56,003 bases of DNA from Priapulus caudatus (lineage: Eukaryota; Priapulida; Priapulimorpha; Priapulimorphida; Priapulidae): positions 31,885 to 87,887 of the forward strand of contig NW_014577853.1 of the NCBI RefSeq assembly GCF_000485595.1, given 5' to 3'. Shown here in pieces: positions 33,025 through 45,500 of the stretch. The notes beneath the pieces were generated by a model. That model was not told the origin of the DNA. It did not search any database and saw only the letters and a list, made by a program, of their open reading frames with translations. The position numbers and the translations under genes are program-made. How positions within the stretch are numbered: position 1 is the stretch's first letter; each line of letters opens with the position of its first letter.

Positions 33025-33077
33025 TATATTATACATCAGGGGTTAATAATGACATTATTAACGCCTGATATACATAT
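33021..33077. repeat. Palindrome (hairpin 4)
   Basis: ATACATCAGGGGTTAATAAT pairs with ATTATTAACGCCTGATATAC around a very short loop. Confidence 0.8.
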
Positions 33078-33132
33078 ATCGCTGTGTAACGTGTAAATCG
33101 TTATATGTCTACTACCCGCGCCAGATATCGTC

Positions 33133-33592
33133 CACAGGCACTTGGAGCGTTTCAATAAAATAGAATGCTAAATAAATACGAAATCTATTTACTACCAAAG
33201 TCTTAATTTTTATCTACTCTCTTTCGCCTATTATTGCCGACAATTTCCTGTAAACCCCGTGCAAATGCTCCTCTGCAACACACATGTCCACCGCACGCAC
33301 GCTCACTGACACATAAATATAGAGTGGTTATATTTATATTAATGTGTCACTCTAAATGTGTCTCATTTATGTGTGACTCTATATTTATATGTCACTCTAT
33401 ATTTATGTGTCAGTGTGCGGCAGTGTGCGTGCGGTGGACATGTGTGTTGCAGAGGAGCCTTTGCACGGCATTTACAGGAAATTTTCGGCATTAATAGGCG
33501 AAAGAGAGTAGAGAAACATTAAGACTTTGGTAGTAAATAGATTTCGTATTTACTTAGCATTATATTTTATTGAAACGCTCCAAGTGCCTGTG
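33133..33592. mobile_element. 460-bp foldback element with 8-bp target duplication
   Basis: The ends are CACAGGCACTTGGAGCG and its exact reverse complement. Nearly the whole element is two complementary arms of about 200 bases, with matching pairs such as CGAAATCTATTTACTACC, CTCTCTTTCGCCTATTA and CATGTCCACCGCACGCAC. The centre is an AT-rich stretch that itself repeats CACTCTATATTTATRTGT. It is flanked by ATATCGTC on both sides (33125-33132 and 33593-33600). CA..TG ends and an 8-base duplication suggest a hAT-type foldback MITE. No coding capacity. Confidence 0.85.
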
Positions 33593-34315
33593 ATATCGTC
33601 TGTGAAGTACAAACTATTAAAAATCACGTAATCTTTTCGCACATAAATGGTCATTTCGGATGGCCACACTTCTGTATCTTATCATAACGCGAAAGATCTA
33701 GCGTGTGCGAGTTGGTGTTAAACCAGTATATTCTCTGCAGAATTGAATGATGCAGATAATCCGTGGAATACAAAGATGGTGTACTTGACCACGCACAACC
33801 GAAACAGTTAAAATTAATGAATATATATATATATATATATATATACTCGCTATATGCGGCGTTGAACGCGATTTAAATTCTTGTATTACGATCGACGATT
33901 TTCGATGTTGAAACTCGATTCGATTCATTGTCGATGTTGCTTTTGCATTGACGACGCTCTATCTGTACGCATGTATGTACTGTGCTTATTACGCTACTAT
34001 ACTGCACGCCATAGTCGTTGTACAACATTCAGTATAGGAGGCATATAACAGTAAGCCTCCGCAAATTCCGTAATTCCTGGCATTCCGCAGGTGGCGTAGC
34101 CACAGCGACCGGTTGGTCATGTTTGTGTTTGAAATGTGTTCAGACAACTTTGCAGAAATTCGCATCATAGAGCTGGCAAAAATTTCGAGCGGAGCATAGA
34201 GCATGAATCTGTAGTTATTTAACATAAATAAAGTGTATGTTGTGTAAGCGAAGTAACAGTGTGAGTATTTTTAATTAATTTCTGTTCAATGCTTATTTAG
34301 GCCTGCTGCCTATGG

Positions 34316-34710
34316 GGTGTTGCTATCCCCCGGGCGTGGAGGGAGGTCACGTGATAACGTTGACGATGACGTTCAAACCGTTAAACTAACGTTAACCCTC
34401 ACTCCAACACCGACAACACTAACCTCCACACTAAATATATATGTGTCGCCGCGCTATATATAGGCAGTGTTATCCACAAAAATTAATCTATGGTGTGGGG
34501 ACAGATATCATGATGCAAAAACCCTAACCCTAACCCTAATCCTAACCCTAACCCTAACCCTAACCCTAATCCTAACCCTAACCCTAATCCTAACCCTAAC
34601 CCTAACCTTAACCCTAATCCTGACCCTAACCCTAATCCTAACACTATTCTAACACTAGTGCTGCCACGTTGCGGTCACCTCCCTCCACGCCCGGGGGATA
34701 GCATTACCCC
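34316..34710. mobile_element. MITE carrying a telomere-type repeat array
   Basis: About 30-base terminal inverted repeats share GCTATCCCCCGGGCGTGG and GAGGGAGGT (34322-34348 against 34671-34704, inverted). TGCCTATGG stands on both sides (34307-34315 and 34711-34719), an 8-9 base target duplication. The matching place in the other copy (about 25950-25965) is an empty site. The size of the duplication fits Mutator- or Merlin-like elements, but the superfamily is not certain. The interior is largely CCCTAA repeat. Confidence 0.85.
34521..34649. repeat. Interstitial telomere-type repeat (CCCTAA)n
   Basis: About 20 units of CCCTAA with scattered TCCTAA and CCTTAA variants, all inside the MITE. 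TTAGGG is on the - strand. It is not a chromosome end, because unique sequence carries on both sides. Confidence 0.95.
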
Positions 34711-35472
34711 TGCCTATGGACGGCCTTTACTGTTGTTCACCACCAGAGGAAGAGCCAGCTGCAAGAGGAAAAGTGCACATGATAGACGTTGTCATATGTC
34801 AAAAATAGATATGTCTGGACTTTTGGTATTGGTATTGAAAGACGTTGCGATACGGAGCATCTAAGTCTTAGCATGTTGGGTTTGTAATTACTCTGCCACT
34901 ACTATAATGTACGATCGTGAACATAGTGTGCGTACGTACATCGTGGTTATTATATATCGTCACCGCTAGGTGACGCCACTACACGAATGATCGGTCGAGC
35001 CGCGTGTCAGCGACTTCCACCGTCCTCATTTATTTTGCGTCTTCTATCTGATTACACGGGGCTGTGAGACGAAGAAGACGCGACTCTGACCCTTGGATTC
35101 CGGTCAGACTGCCTCCAAGAAACGATCGTACATCGATAGACACATTAATTGTGTATTGACATTAGTCTCCTCGCAGCCTGGTCGAGCTACGCGGTCAGGG
35201 AAGAACGTTGACACAGTGAGACGCGGACTATTGCTCAGGGCGTGATTACTAAATACCCATAGTGCCGCGGGCTACAACGGTTAAACACCTACCATCGGTA
35301 ATTAGGCCGTCACTCCCTGTGCTGTAGCCATAGAAATATATATAGACATATAGAGTCTACCAATATCATTTCTATGGCTGTAGCATAGCGGGCGAGACGG
35401 CGGAAGGGCGCTCTAGATCGGACAACAAATTCGATTGATTATTTATTGTTAATTCAAGGCTTACGTAGATTA

Positions 35473-35522
<50 letters not shown>

Positions 35523-36312
35523 TAAGATCTGCCTACGCCTTCAACGATCAACCCACCTCTCTTTCTTTTTTCTTTCTTTCTCTGTCGCATTTTCTCTCGC
35601 TTTTTTTCTCAATTTAGCGAAGTGGCGGATACGCGGGAGCAACATCAGATAACGATGCGTTGTTTATCGACCCATAATCGGCGCAGACGGCCGTCTATCT
35701 CCCTATATAGATCTAGCTGCGTCAAAAGCATCGGTGCAGTGCGGTGGTATTTTCTAATGCAAGGGAGGTCGTGTTTATCGATCTCTATATCTGTTTATCA
35801 GTCCATCTATTCATTCGCCAGCTCGTCGATACGCCTGTCTGTCGAACTGGCTTGGCACTATAGTTAAACTACGTGTAACACGGCACTGCTGTAAAGATGC
35901 GTTTGGATTGCATGAGACAGTCAACCAAACGACCTCGGTTCACTACTGTGTGAATCACCAGCTCCAGCAGATATAAATACCCTTCGCTGGCTGGTGCCGA
36001 ATATACGTAAGCTTGCATCGACTTCCATCACCGACAAACCCGTCCATATGTATAGCCACATTATTCTCTGCAAGACGCACTGCCTATAAGGACTTCTGCC
36101 GGAATCGAAATACAGCCAAAACTATCGTTTGTTGCGCTGCTATGGCTCTCCGAAAGAATGGTTAGGAGCTCAATGAGCACCGCGCACAAGTTTGGGTGGC
36201 TAGCACGTAAACGGGCCGCGACACGCAGATTTCTACTTAACGACACACTCGTCGTTAGTGGCAGCCGCGATGCAAAACCTGATCGTCACGTACACACACA
36301 CACGCACACGCA

Positions 36313-39255
36313 CACGCACACGCGCGCGCACACACACGCACGCTCGCGCGTGCGCACGCACACATAGCATTCTGGCGAGTTTCATGTCGGACTGCGCTAA
36401 CCCTGCGAAATATGGATTAAAACGATGCCTCACTTTTGAAACAGCCTAAAACGCAAATGCACTTGATTAATAGAGAGAAAAAACACTATTGGTCCGATTA
36501 ATGTTTTTACATCAAATGTGTATTTATTAGCAATAAAGGATGTGTAATAACACACACCTCACTACTCAGCTACACACAGAATTAATGGTCCTTGAAGCAT
36601 TTTGGCCTATTTCTATTAAACTTACTATAAATGTCAGATCTAAACCAAACGTAAAAATATTTGGTGCGAAAAACGGCTAATTTACTACGCTGTGCTTGTC
36701 AAACGTGCAAAATCAATGGGCGATGCTTTCACGCACGCATACACGTACACACACGCACACACTTCAGCTAAGGCGATATCCCGAAGATTTAGAGTGGAAC
36801 ATCGCAGAAGTAGCCGTCTATTCTAAAAAATACACGCCTGCATGTCAGCTAACGTCAGCTCTGGCTCAGGTCACTTGCAGCCGCGAAACTGTAAACTATA
36901 ATGCCCTATAGCCGACTTATGTACAGTATATGTACTATAAGAACCTATTAGTTTCACGCGTATTATGCACATATATCTCTCCAGTCAGATCGATCGCTAC
37001 CCTACATGTTAGTGCCCGTTGAAGCTTACCGTGAGAACGAACACATTCAATATGTATCACATATTGTATTGCAAGCGGTCCATCCGCTTTACTCGCCGCG
37101 TGTAATGTCTGTCCGCCGCCTGGGATTGTGCGGGTGAAAATAAAACGTGCATAAAACTGTAATCGGACTATCGGCATAACATGCCGTCCGCATCAGTACG
37201 TAACTTATTACGCGATTCATTTCTATTTCCATTTCACATTCGCATACCCTGGATGCCTACCAGTTATACCTCCTCCCTCTAACAAGTATATGCACGTTAC
37301 TGGCTTAGTACAAAAGAGGCCACTCCACAAATCCTTTAACACCAACTATTTCCTACTAGAGTAACGCGGTGCAACACGCGGTGCTATATTAGTGGACTAC
37401 TACAATACCATTGCCAAAACGGAAGCGGAGAAAAACTAAAATACCTACATCACTATTTACTGACCCTCTCCCTTTCAAAATTCCTTCGAGCACAGATTCA
37501 AAGCTCAAACGTATACGAGACAATAAGTTTAATTGCTTGCTGACAAAAATCATGACTACTTATAATAATACTACTTAGTAAGAATAATTAGAAATGAAAC
37601 ATTGGTGTCTGATGCAGCGCACGTGTACTATACCGACTTCTCCCGCAAAGGAAATATTAGTGCAATGAGTACATTCTCTTTTGTACGTTCAGCATTAGAT
37701 TCCCGACATAGGTGGGAACAGAAAAACATCTATACGTATTATAGTAAATTCCAAGTAAAACACCAGACCTTAATTGCTACCACGTCAAATTCACTCTTCA
37801 CCTCCCTACTCTGTATAGTTACACACAATAGCAATACTCAACACTCAATGTTTTAGTGCCTACTATAATATAATAATATATTAGCAAATTTACTCTGCAG
37901 TACAGTGCCAGCAATTTCAAACTCGTTTACTATACCAATCTTGATTGCCAAATTTTGTTGGGTCGATTGTAAGCATGCGTTTATAATGGATACTTTAGAG
38001 AAGAAATAAAGTTGTTTCGAGTAACAAATTGCTAATCACATTCTTTACTTTAAATCATTTGAATATCGTCAAATTATTAAAATTAAATGTGCCAGACGTT
38101 ATGCAGCACACATAACAAAAAAAACTTAACAGGAAACCCCCAGGAAGGGCTCCAACACTGACGACACCCTCACAGAGGCTGTCTACTGTTGGGCCGTATT
38201 TGATCTACTGCAGCGCTGGACCTCACAGAGAAACAAGTAAAGAGATTTTTAAAAGCTAAACAACTCGTACAGCTAACCCAACTAGCATCATAGCATTATT
38301 TTCCCGAGCCGCGTGCATCTTCAATAAAAAAAATGTCTATATATGTAAAATAGGTTTTTAAACTTTCACCACAACACGATTAGGCCTACCTGCTCCCCTA
38401 GCCGCGCGCATCGTACCTACTCTATGGTCTTGTAATTATTGTACTATTCCTACATATAATAATAATAATTATAATAATATTAATAAACTTTAGAATTGAC
38501 TGAAAATCACAAACTTGAGCTGGACGTTGACACTGGATATGAGAGCGTTCCACCAGCATAACAATTAGCTGGTCCTCCACGCACCCATGCAAGCCCCTAC
38601 ACTAAATAATAGACACCACCGGACCACGCAAACTACCTCACCACCAGGTAATATTGTTAGTTCTACACTGTTTAATCGCACAAGCAAGCTTCAACAGAAT
38701 GTTGCTTATCGATATCTAATAAATGACATAGTACGTGTCATTAAAAAACCCTAGAAGAAAAGTGATTGGAAAGGGTTATCAATCGGTATGACATAAGGTG
38801 GGTTATTATTATAATAGTGCCATAAAGCTGTTGTTCCATTGCGAGAATAGTACTTAAGAGTACTTAGAGTAGGCACTTAGAGAGATAGTATTAATCTACT
38901 CTGCCGTAAATTAATTAGACCCAGCGGCTTGTGACTTGTTGAGTTAACGCACACCCATCACAAAATCACAGGTGACGAAGCACCAGCTACGAGAGTACAC
39001 CGACGGCTATTCAACGGAATCCTCGCTTCGCCTCACCGCAAGTGAGTGCGACCCCCCTTCCCCTGCCTGCCTATATCCACCTCCCACAGCGCAATGCATT
39101 CTGCAGTTATCGTGAGCCCTTATCGAGCATTCGGCAAAAACCCCAATACAATCCCCTCTAGTTCACACGTCAGTTTACGCGCAGTGCGACTTGGGGTGTG
39201 CTTTTGGCGGAACTTTGCTGTCACTCGAACCGTGTCTCGCCACTGCCGGCGCCGT
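36313..39255. other. Intergenic stretch between Amt and ATOS, nothing recognised
   Basis: A short CA/CG run (36294-36364) is followed by AT-rich DNA with only short frames that match no family. It separates the convergent 3' ends of Amt (+) and ATOS (-). Confidence 0.5.
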
Positions 39256-39260
39256 GGCGG

Positions 39261-39330
39261 CTACTTGCAGGGCGAGAAGCGCGGGTTGACCGGCACATCC
39301 GCGAAAGACGACAGCTCGTAGGTGGCGCTG
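39261..39330 (-). CDS. atos: Second copy of the ATOS C-terminal module (ghost or alternative end)
   Basis: On the - strand, about 35 bases after the ATOS stop, the sequence codes ATYELSSFADVPVNPRFSPC, Lys and TAG. The terminal exon itself ends ATYELRSFTEVPVNPRFSPR, Lys and TAG. Of 21 sense codons, 6 are identical, 11 differ only synonymously and 4 change the residue. That pattern is what selection on the protein leaves. It is preceded by GGCAAGCAG, a possible acceptor. Whether it is ever spliced in is not shown by the sequence; otherwise it is 3' UTR. Confidence 0.55.
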
Positions 39331-39361
39331 CTTGCCGTGTCGCGGGGCGGAACCGCGGCGA

Positions 39362-39515
39362 CTACTTGCGCGGGGAGAAACGTGGATTCACGGGAACCTC
39401 CGTGAAGGATCGCAGTTCGTAGGTGGCGACACTGGTGTCGAGGTCGGCTGAACGTGAGAAGAGCATGCGGATGTCGGTGTGCAGGTACACCTTGCCCGAC
39501 TTGGAACTTGCAAAC
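39362..39515 (-). CDS. atos: ATOS terminal exon
   Basis: After the acceptor CTGTTACAG the exon codes (R)FASSKSGKVYLHTDIRMLF, then SRSADLDTSVATYELRSF and TEVPVNPRFSPRK with TAG. This is the conserved ATOS C-terminus. One base at its start completes Arg with AG from the exon at 42423, a good phase match. Confidence 0.92.
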
Positions 39516-42500
39516 CTGTAACAGAAGAGCATCCGCGTGACGTCGACGCGCAAACATGTCGGTAAGAGTGGGTATGTACACACATATATACATGTCGGTA
39601 ACATGTCGGGTGCACTGTACGAATCGGGTGTTCAGGCAGACAGGAGGCAGGAGACAGGAAAGGGAGTTCAGGCAGACAGGAGGCAGGAGACAAGAGAGGG
39701 AGTTCAGGCAGACAGGGGACAGGAGACAGGAGACAGGAGACAGGAGAGGGAGTTCAGGCAGACAGGAGACAGGCGAGGGAGTTCAGGGAAGATAGAAGGA
39801 AATCTTTAGACTCAGTAAAAGCTACTGAGAACACGTCGGCTACACTGGCCGGGTTTCGTCGTCTCTCCGACAGTGGCTAGTTGAGCAAGTGTGGCTCCCG
39901 CGAGCCATGCTTAACCTGTGATTCAGGCTCTGCTCGAATGCGTACCAGTGCTCGAGCGAGCACACACAATTACCGTACACGATAATGTCACCTAAACATT
40001 GTAGGATGAGCAGTTCAAAGGCGAGATAAAAGCCGCGACTACGTGGCGTAACTGATCACGTTAGTCGACATTATTCATGCATGTATACCGGTCTCGAAAC
40101 CAGGTCACAAGCAAGCCTGGTGAGTTAGGTCATACCACGTGTAACATACGTACTACAGAACTACACATAGGGTTATATATAGATCTGTGGTTAGGAGCAG
40201 CCGACTGCGAAGAAAATAGCTATCTAACGAAAGCAATAAAGCTGCTTAGCATGGAATCACTATTTGTACTCAAACAAATGATACAAATATAAACCTTTTG
40301 GGAGGAGATGCAAGAAAATTATCTTTGTTGCTGTCTTGTCTTGACTGCAGCTCATGTGCATATATGTGCATGTACAAAGTCATAAGCTAGTATACAAGCG
40401 AGTAGCAAGTATAACAAGTGCCGCATAGCGACAGCGCTCATCTAACGTCTACTGCGGTGACTCTGTGGTGGAGTGGAGGGATTCTAGTAAACCTGTTAGT
40501 CCCAAATGTGTTCACATACACGCCGAACAGTGGAATGCACAGGGATCGGTATCAGGAACCTTCTCAAGAAGATTGTCGTTGGATCGTTATGAAAGTTGCC
40601 AACGAATGGCGCGTACGTTTAAGTGTCTTCAGATTAAAGATGAAGCTTCCCATCATTCGTAGTAGCAACAACTATTTGCAAGAGCAGAATAGGTACAGCT
40701 GCATCCATTTACCTACGCAACGCCTACAGGCTGCAAATTGCCAATAGAGAGCTGCCACCTGCAACCAATTAACGCAGGCAAAAACTGCCCAACACATGCA
40801 CTGCATTGCACTGGCAGCACTGTAACATACTGACAGTACAGAATGACATAGAAATTTATAACGATTTAAGAACATACACCTTCTTTAACCAAATTAGCTT
40901 GAATGTCACTGTGACATTGTAGCCTCATAATCCAGGCATGTATAGATTTACTAGCAAACCCGGCAGTCAAATCTTTCTAACAGACAGTCAACAAATCCAA
41001 GTTTAACCCTCCCTCTTGAGGTCAAAAGGTTATCCGACACTTACTCTTCGCATGTCAGCAGAAGGACATTTCATGGTCCTTTCAATAAAGCCATAAAAAT
41101 GCTAGGTCACCGCTGAAACAAAAAAGTTTCTCAATCCTCCTCCAGACCATGTCCTCAGAAAATTCTAAAATCTGCCTGTGCCCACTGACCTTGACTGTGA
41201 CCTCAAATTTGCGCGCACAGTGATGGTTTTCCTACCATGATGCTATACACCGACTATCACGAGCTAGGTCGAGCCGTTTAGATTTGTGCCGCAATCTTGC
41301 ATTTCCTCCCTATACCTTAAGTTAAGGAGTGAATGTTCCCCCTTCTTTTACACCTCTTGACCTTTGACCTTTGACCCCCAGCTTCGACATCCCAACTCGT
41401 TTTGACGATCCCCCAAACGACCCGAAATATCGTGACCGTACGTCAAGCGGTTAAGATTTTCGTGCCCAACTGTTGACGGTACGACCGACGACCGACCGGA
41501 CGGACGGACAAGCGATTCTACAAGCTGCATCTGACTATGTCAGATGAGCTAAAAATTTGGAACTTAACAAGAAAGTTAAAGACAGCACCTGTTCTTAATA
41601 TATAATAGCGGAATTAAGCTTGCATGGCACATACCCATACCTGCACGAAAGAAGTGGCCATACTTGCGACAACGTTTGCACATAGAAAGGTTTCAATATC
41701 ACCTCTGCTCTACATTACCCTGAATTTTACCGAGAGCTAATATATATTAATATGGTATCATTATGACATAGCATTATTAGCTCCTGATATTACTGAGAAG
41801 CCTCCTAGCAAATTCGTTTGACTCGTTCCAATAGACTATCCATAAAGCCATAATTGCGATAGCTGATTAAATAACGGCCAGTATGGTAACAAAAAAAGAG
41901 AACCCATGCTCATGAACCAAATCTGCCAAGACTCACTTACATTTGAAAAATGGTTTGAAAAAAAAACCTGCATGGAAAAATGCTGCAGATACACCTATCT
42001 GGCACCAGTTAATGACGAATCTACGTTCAGATGCTGCCATAGAGCTCAGTAGACTACAAACACCATCGCAAAGAAAATTGTACAGTCAGCTCTCCCTATA
42101 CCAACCACCATCGGGATCATCCATTTAGTGAGCTTTCGTATAGTTCGCTTTACACAGGGGCATCTGTCTCAGATGAGTGTGGACTTAAAAAGTCGATCAG
42201 TTTAAAGTGGAATAAGCATTGAACGGGAATTCGGTATTTTGCCTGTATAAATTAGACAGTAAAGGAAATTTATTATTTGTCTGAATAAATTAACACACAA
42301 GGTCATGACATGAGTATAGAGAATGTTTAACACTAACAATCATTAAAACAATGTGAGTTGATTGCTATCGCCGTCGAATATTACCAACTATTAGCGTATA
42401 TTGCATTAAATGCACTAGATACCTGAGATGTATTAGAAAGCGTAGTCGTCCCGCATCAGCGCAGGTTGCTCCGGTTGGCATGTAAATATACGCTGTCTCA

Positions 42501-45500
42501 CAAACGTTTGACAGTTGGAGGCATGTCACGCGAGGTCAATACATCACCACAAACATCTTCAACCACAGTCTGGTTTGGATTGAAGAGCGTCTAGGAGGTA
42601 AATTCGAATAATTCAAGTTTGTTGACTACATACGTGTCTAGATATACTACATACGTACTACAATACAGTGCCACGCATACGTATTATTTATGTAGTAACG
42701 AAAAAGATCACGCAATAAAAGTTCTAGTTTTGCGGCAAGTGGATCGTATGTGCGCTCATGGGAGCATATGAATTTTGCAGTGACGCACTTTATGAAATAC
42801 ATCGCACTCGACCTAATTAATATGCACCACCAGCACAGAAGCAGAGCCTCGAATTTCCCCCTGAACAAAGGGACTAATCCATACGGATTTTTACTTCACA
42901 CCTACTAAATAATTGTCGTTGCCAAACAGTTGTTTTGCCAATACTTGTGATTCTGACTAGGCTAAATCTATTGAAGAAAATAGCAAATCTTTGTGTTATG
43001 GATTCCATTTTGCGTGCTACGAAGAAACACAAAGAACAACATAAATGGCAGATTGCAGATTAGATTCATTATTAACAGAATAAGAATGGATAATTTCTAT
43101 CTGGTGAGCAATCTAGTGCTGCGCCTGCATTGCAGCGCGGTGGCATCACACACTTGTCAAGAAAGCTAATAAACATGAGGTAATCATAAACACTGATACA
43201 CTTACCACTTGCACTGTGCCTTTGCTAGGAACCCTGTATCCTTTTTTGCCTAGATTTACATGACCCTAAAAAGACACCCCGAAAAACCACTAATATGTTC
43301 TTATAGTACCTGTACCGTACATTGCATAAAGAGTACAATTGACTGAAGCATACTGCATTTGATTAAACATTAATTTTTGATTACCATCACGCCATTAATT
43401 CAAGAATTATGATGCAATGATCTCCTGGTAACAATTATATTAATTTGCACAGTACTTCAATATTTTAGTCTTCTAATGTTATAGAGAGATGAGAAGAGAA
43501 TGAAAGTCTTACCAGGAAAGGCGAGGGCATCGTCTTCAGACACGTGATAGAAGAAAGTGTGATAGGCAGTTGTGATGTGGGTTGGCCAGAACACACCGGC
43601 TGCACCTATTTCTGCACTGAATCCCTCTACAGTTCCAACAGGTTCCAGCCTGCCATTTAGCACGACCTCCTACAGAAAGACACCATATCACAATGGATGA
43701 CCCCATATTATTTAAAATCCCCAGTTAATCTTAATACAACCAGCTGATGTTAATGGGGATGGAGCTTATTATAGTTTAACAGTTACGACTGAGAACCATC
43801 TAAATCCTATTTCCAACAATAAAAAAACCACAACGTTAAAGCTGTGATAATCGTATTAATAATAATATAATTATAATAATAAACATAACTAGACACCGCA
43901 GTTATCGCCTACGTAACATGTGTTCCCTCAGTGATCTAGTATGAATGTAAATATCTCTCGTAAGGACGTAAAAGGTAGGTAAAGTTAAATAAGTTCACTA
44001 AGACAAAGGTGTTACACAACTCAAACTTCGCTGAGATGCAAGTATGTTAAAATGGTTGCCTTAGGGGTTTGTGGTACCGACACACCTTTAATCCCCAATA
44101 TGTGTAAGTATACGAAGTTTGCTCCGTTAGGTCAATTAGGGGCCGAGTTATAGAGCGGAAGGGAAATATGATCAAGGTCAAGGTAAAGGTCAAATAAAGG
44201 TCGTAGTGACCTGGTTTTGGTATGCTGCGACCTTCTCCCCAAAATGTGTAATAGACTATGTTTGGGCACGCTAGGTCAATTAGGCTCCGAGTTATAGAGC
44301 GGAAGGGAAATATGATCAAGGTCAAATAAAGCTCGTAGTGACCTGGTTTTGGTATGCTGCGACCTTCTCCCCAAGATGTGTAAGTAGACTGTTTAGGCAC
44401 GCTAGGTCAATTAGGGGTCGAGTTATAGAGCGGAAGGGAAAGTGTCTGCGGCAGCGGCGGCGGCTGTACAGACATGAAACCATAGTATCCCCGCCAACTT
44501 TGTCGCGGGGTATACAATTATTAATGCTATATATACTAAATTAATTATATAAGTATACATAATTATAATGTATACTAAAAGCTACAGTACAGTAGAGTAA
44601 CTGACACAGATTTAACACCATCTTATTATCTTTATTACTCAGCCACAACTGCTGTACAAACATATACAAGCCACGCATGACAGCTATAGAGTTATGATAT
44701 GTCACGAGGAAATCACAGAGCACATGGTAAACACGGTATATTTACCCAGACTGGAATGGAAAACGAGGTTAACCATCACTTTCCATTTCGCGTTTTCATT
44801 ACCACCCGTTGGCCTAGACACGTACAGCTAGCATAGTCACTATTTCTGCTGTCTTGCGATCGTCAGCTGTCAATTTCTCTGCACAACATACTAGATGCAA
44901 AGCCGGGGCATGTAACGTGTACTATTGTAATAATAGAGCACCGTATTCAATGCGTCAAATGTTAGTTAGTGCTCACCTCAAAATTTCCGAGTAGACTGGA
45001 GCTTGACGAGGCAGGGGCACTGGTACTCAGAACCTTACCACTACCTGGTAGACTGACGTCATCATTCTTACTGTCCAACTTGGAGCAGGAGAGTGCACTG
45101 CATCGGTAGAGAAAACACAATTACCTACCGCATCTACCCAGCACTGATGCAATTACTACAGTAAAGAAGCACTAACAAGGGAGCAGGATCCATTCTTAGA
45201 TGAAACTAGAGGATGTCAACTAACTAGAAAGGACAGGGAAGCAGTTGAGACCACGTTATGCCTTGTGGCCCAATTTTACAACTGAATAGCAAAAGCTCTT
45301 GTAAAAAGATTTGTTAGAATACAGTGAAGCAAGTTACAGCGAAGTGACAAGTGACACACTAGGCGATGTGGAGACAATAAATAGAAGATATAATAGGCAA
45401 AACTTACTATTTGATGTTACACACTTTAGTAAGTGTTGGGTCAAATTCAAAGCTGCTGTTGCCTCTCCTGAGTGGAGCCTACAAATAGAAAAACAAGTGC

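Larger units (their letters stand above)
31065..36312. other. Clean copy of the Amt 3' region
   Basis: This is the counterpart of 22021-27874. Open, correctly spliced exons 6-8 lie here. Past the foldback and MITE entries it holds a (TA)n run at about 35472-35520 and otherwise no recognised gene up to 36312. Confidence 0.85.

Noticed and set aside
34521-34649. A chromosome end or fusion point
   Set aside because: The telomere-type repeat lies inside a MITE with inverted repeats and a target duplication, and the other copy shows the empty site.
34467-34652. 61-codon frame of LTLTLIL repeats
   Set aside because: It is the translation of the telomere-type repeat.
39625-39790. CRISPR-like array
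   Set aside because: The repeats have no regular unique spacers, and the genome is eukaryotic. It is an intronic minisatellite.
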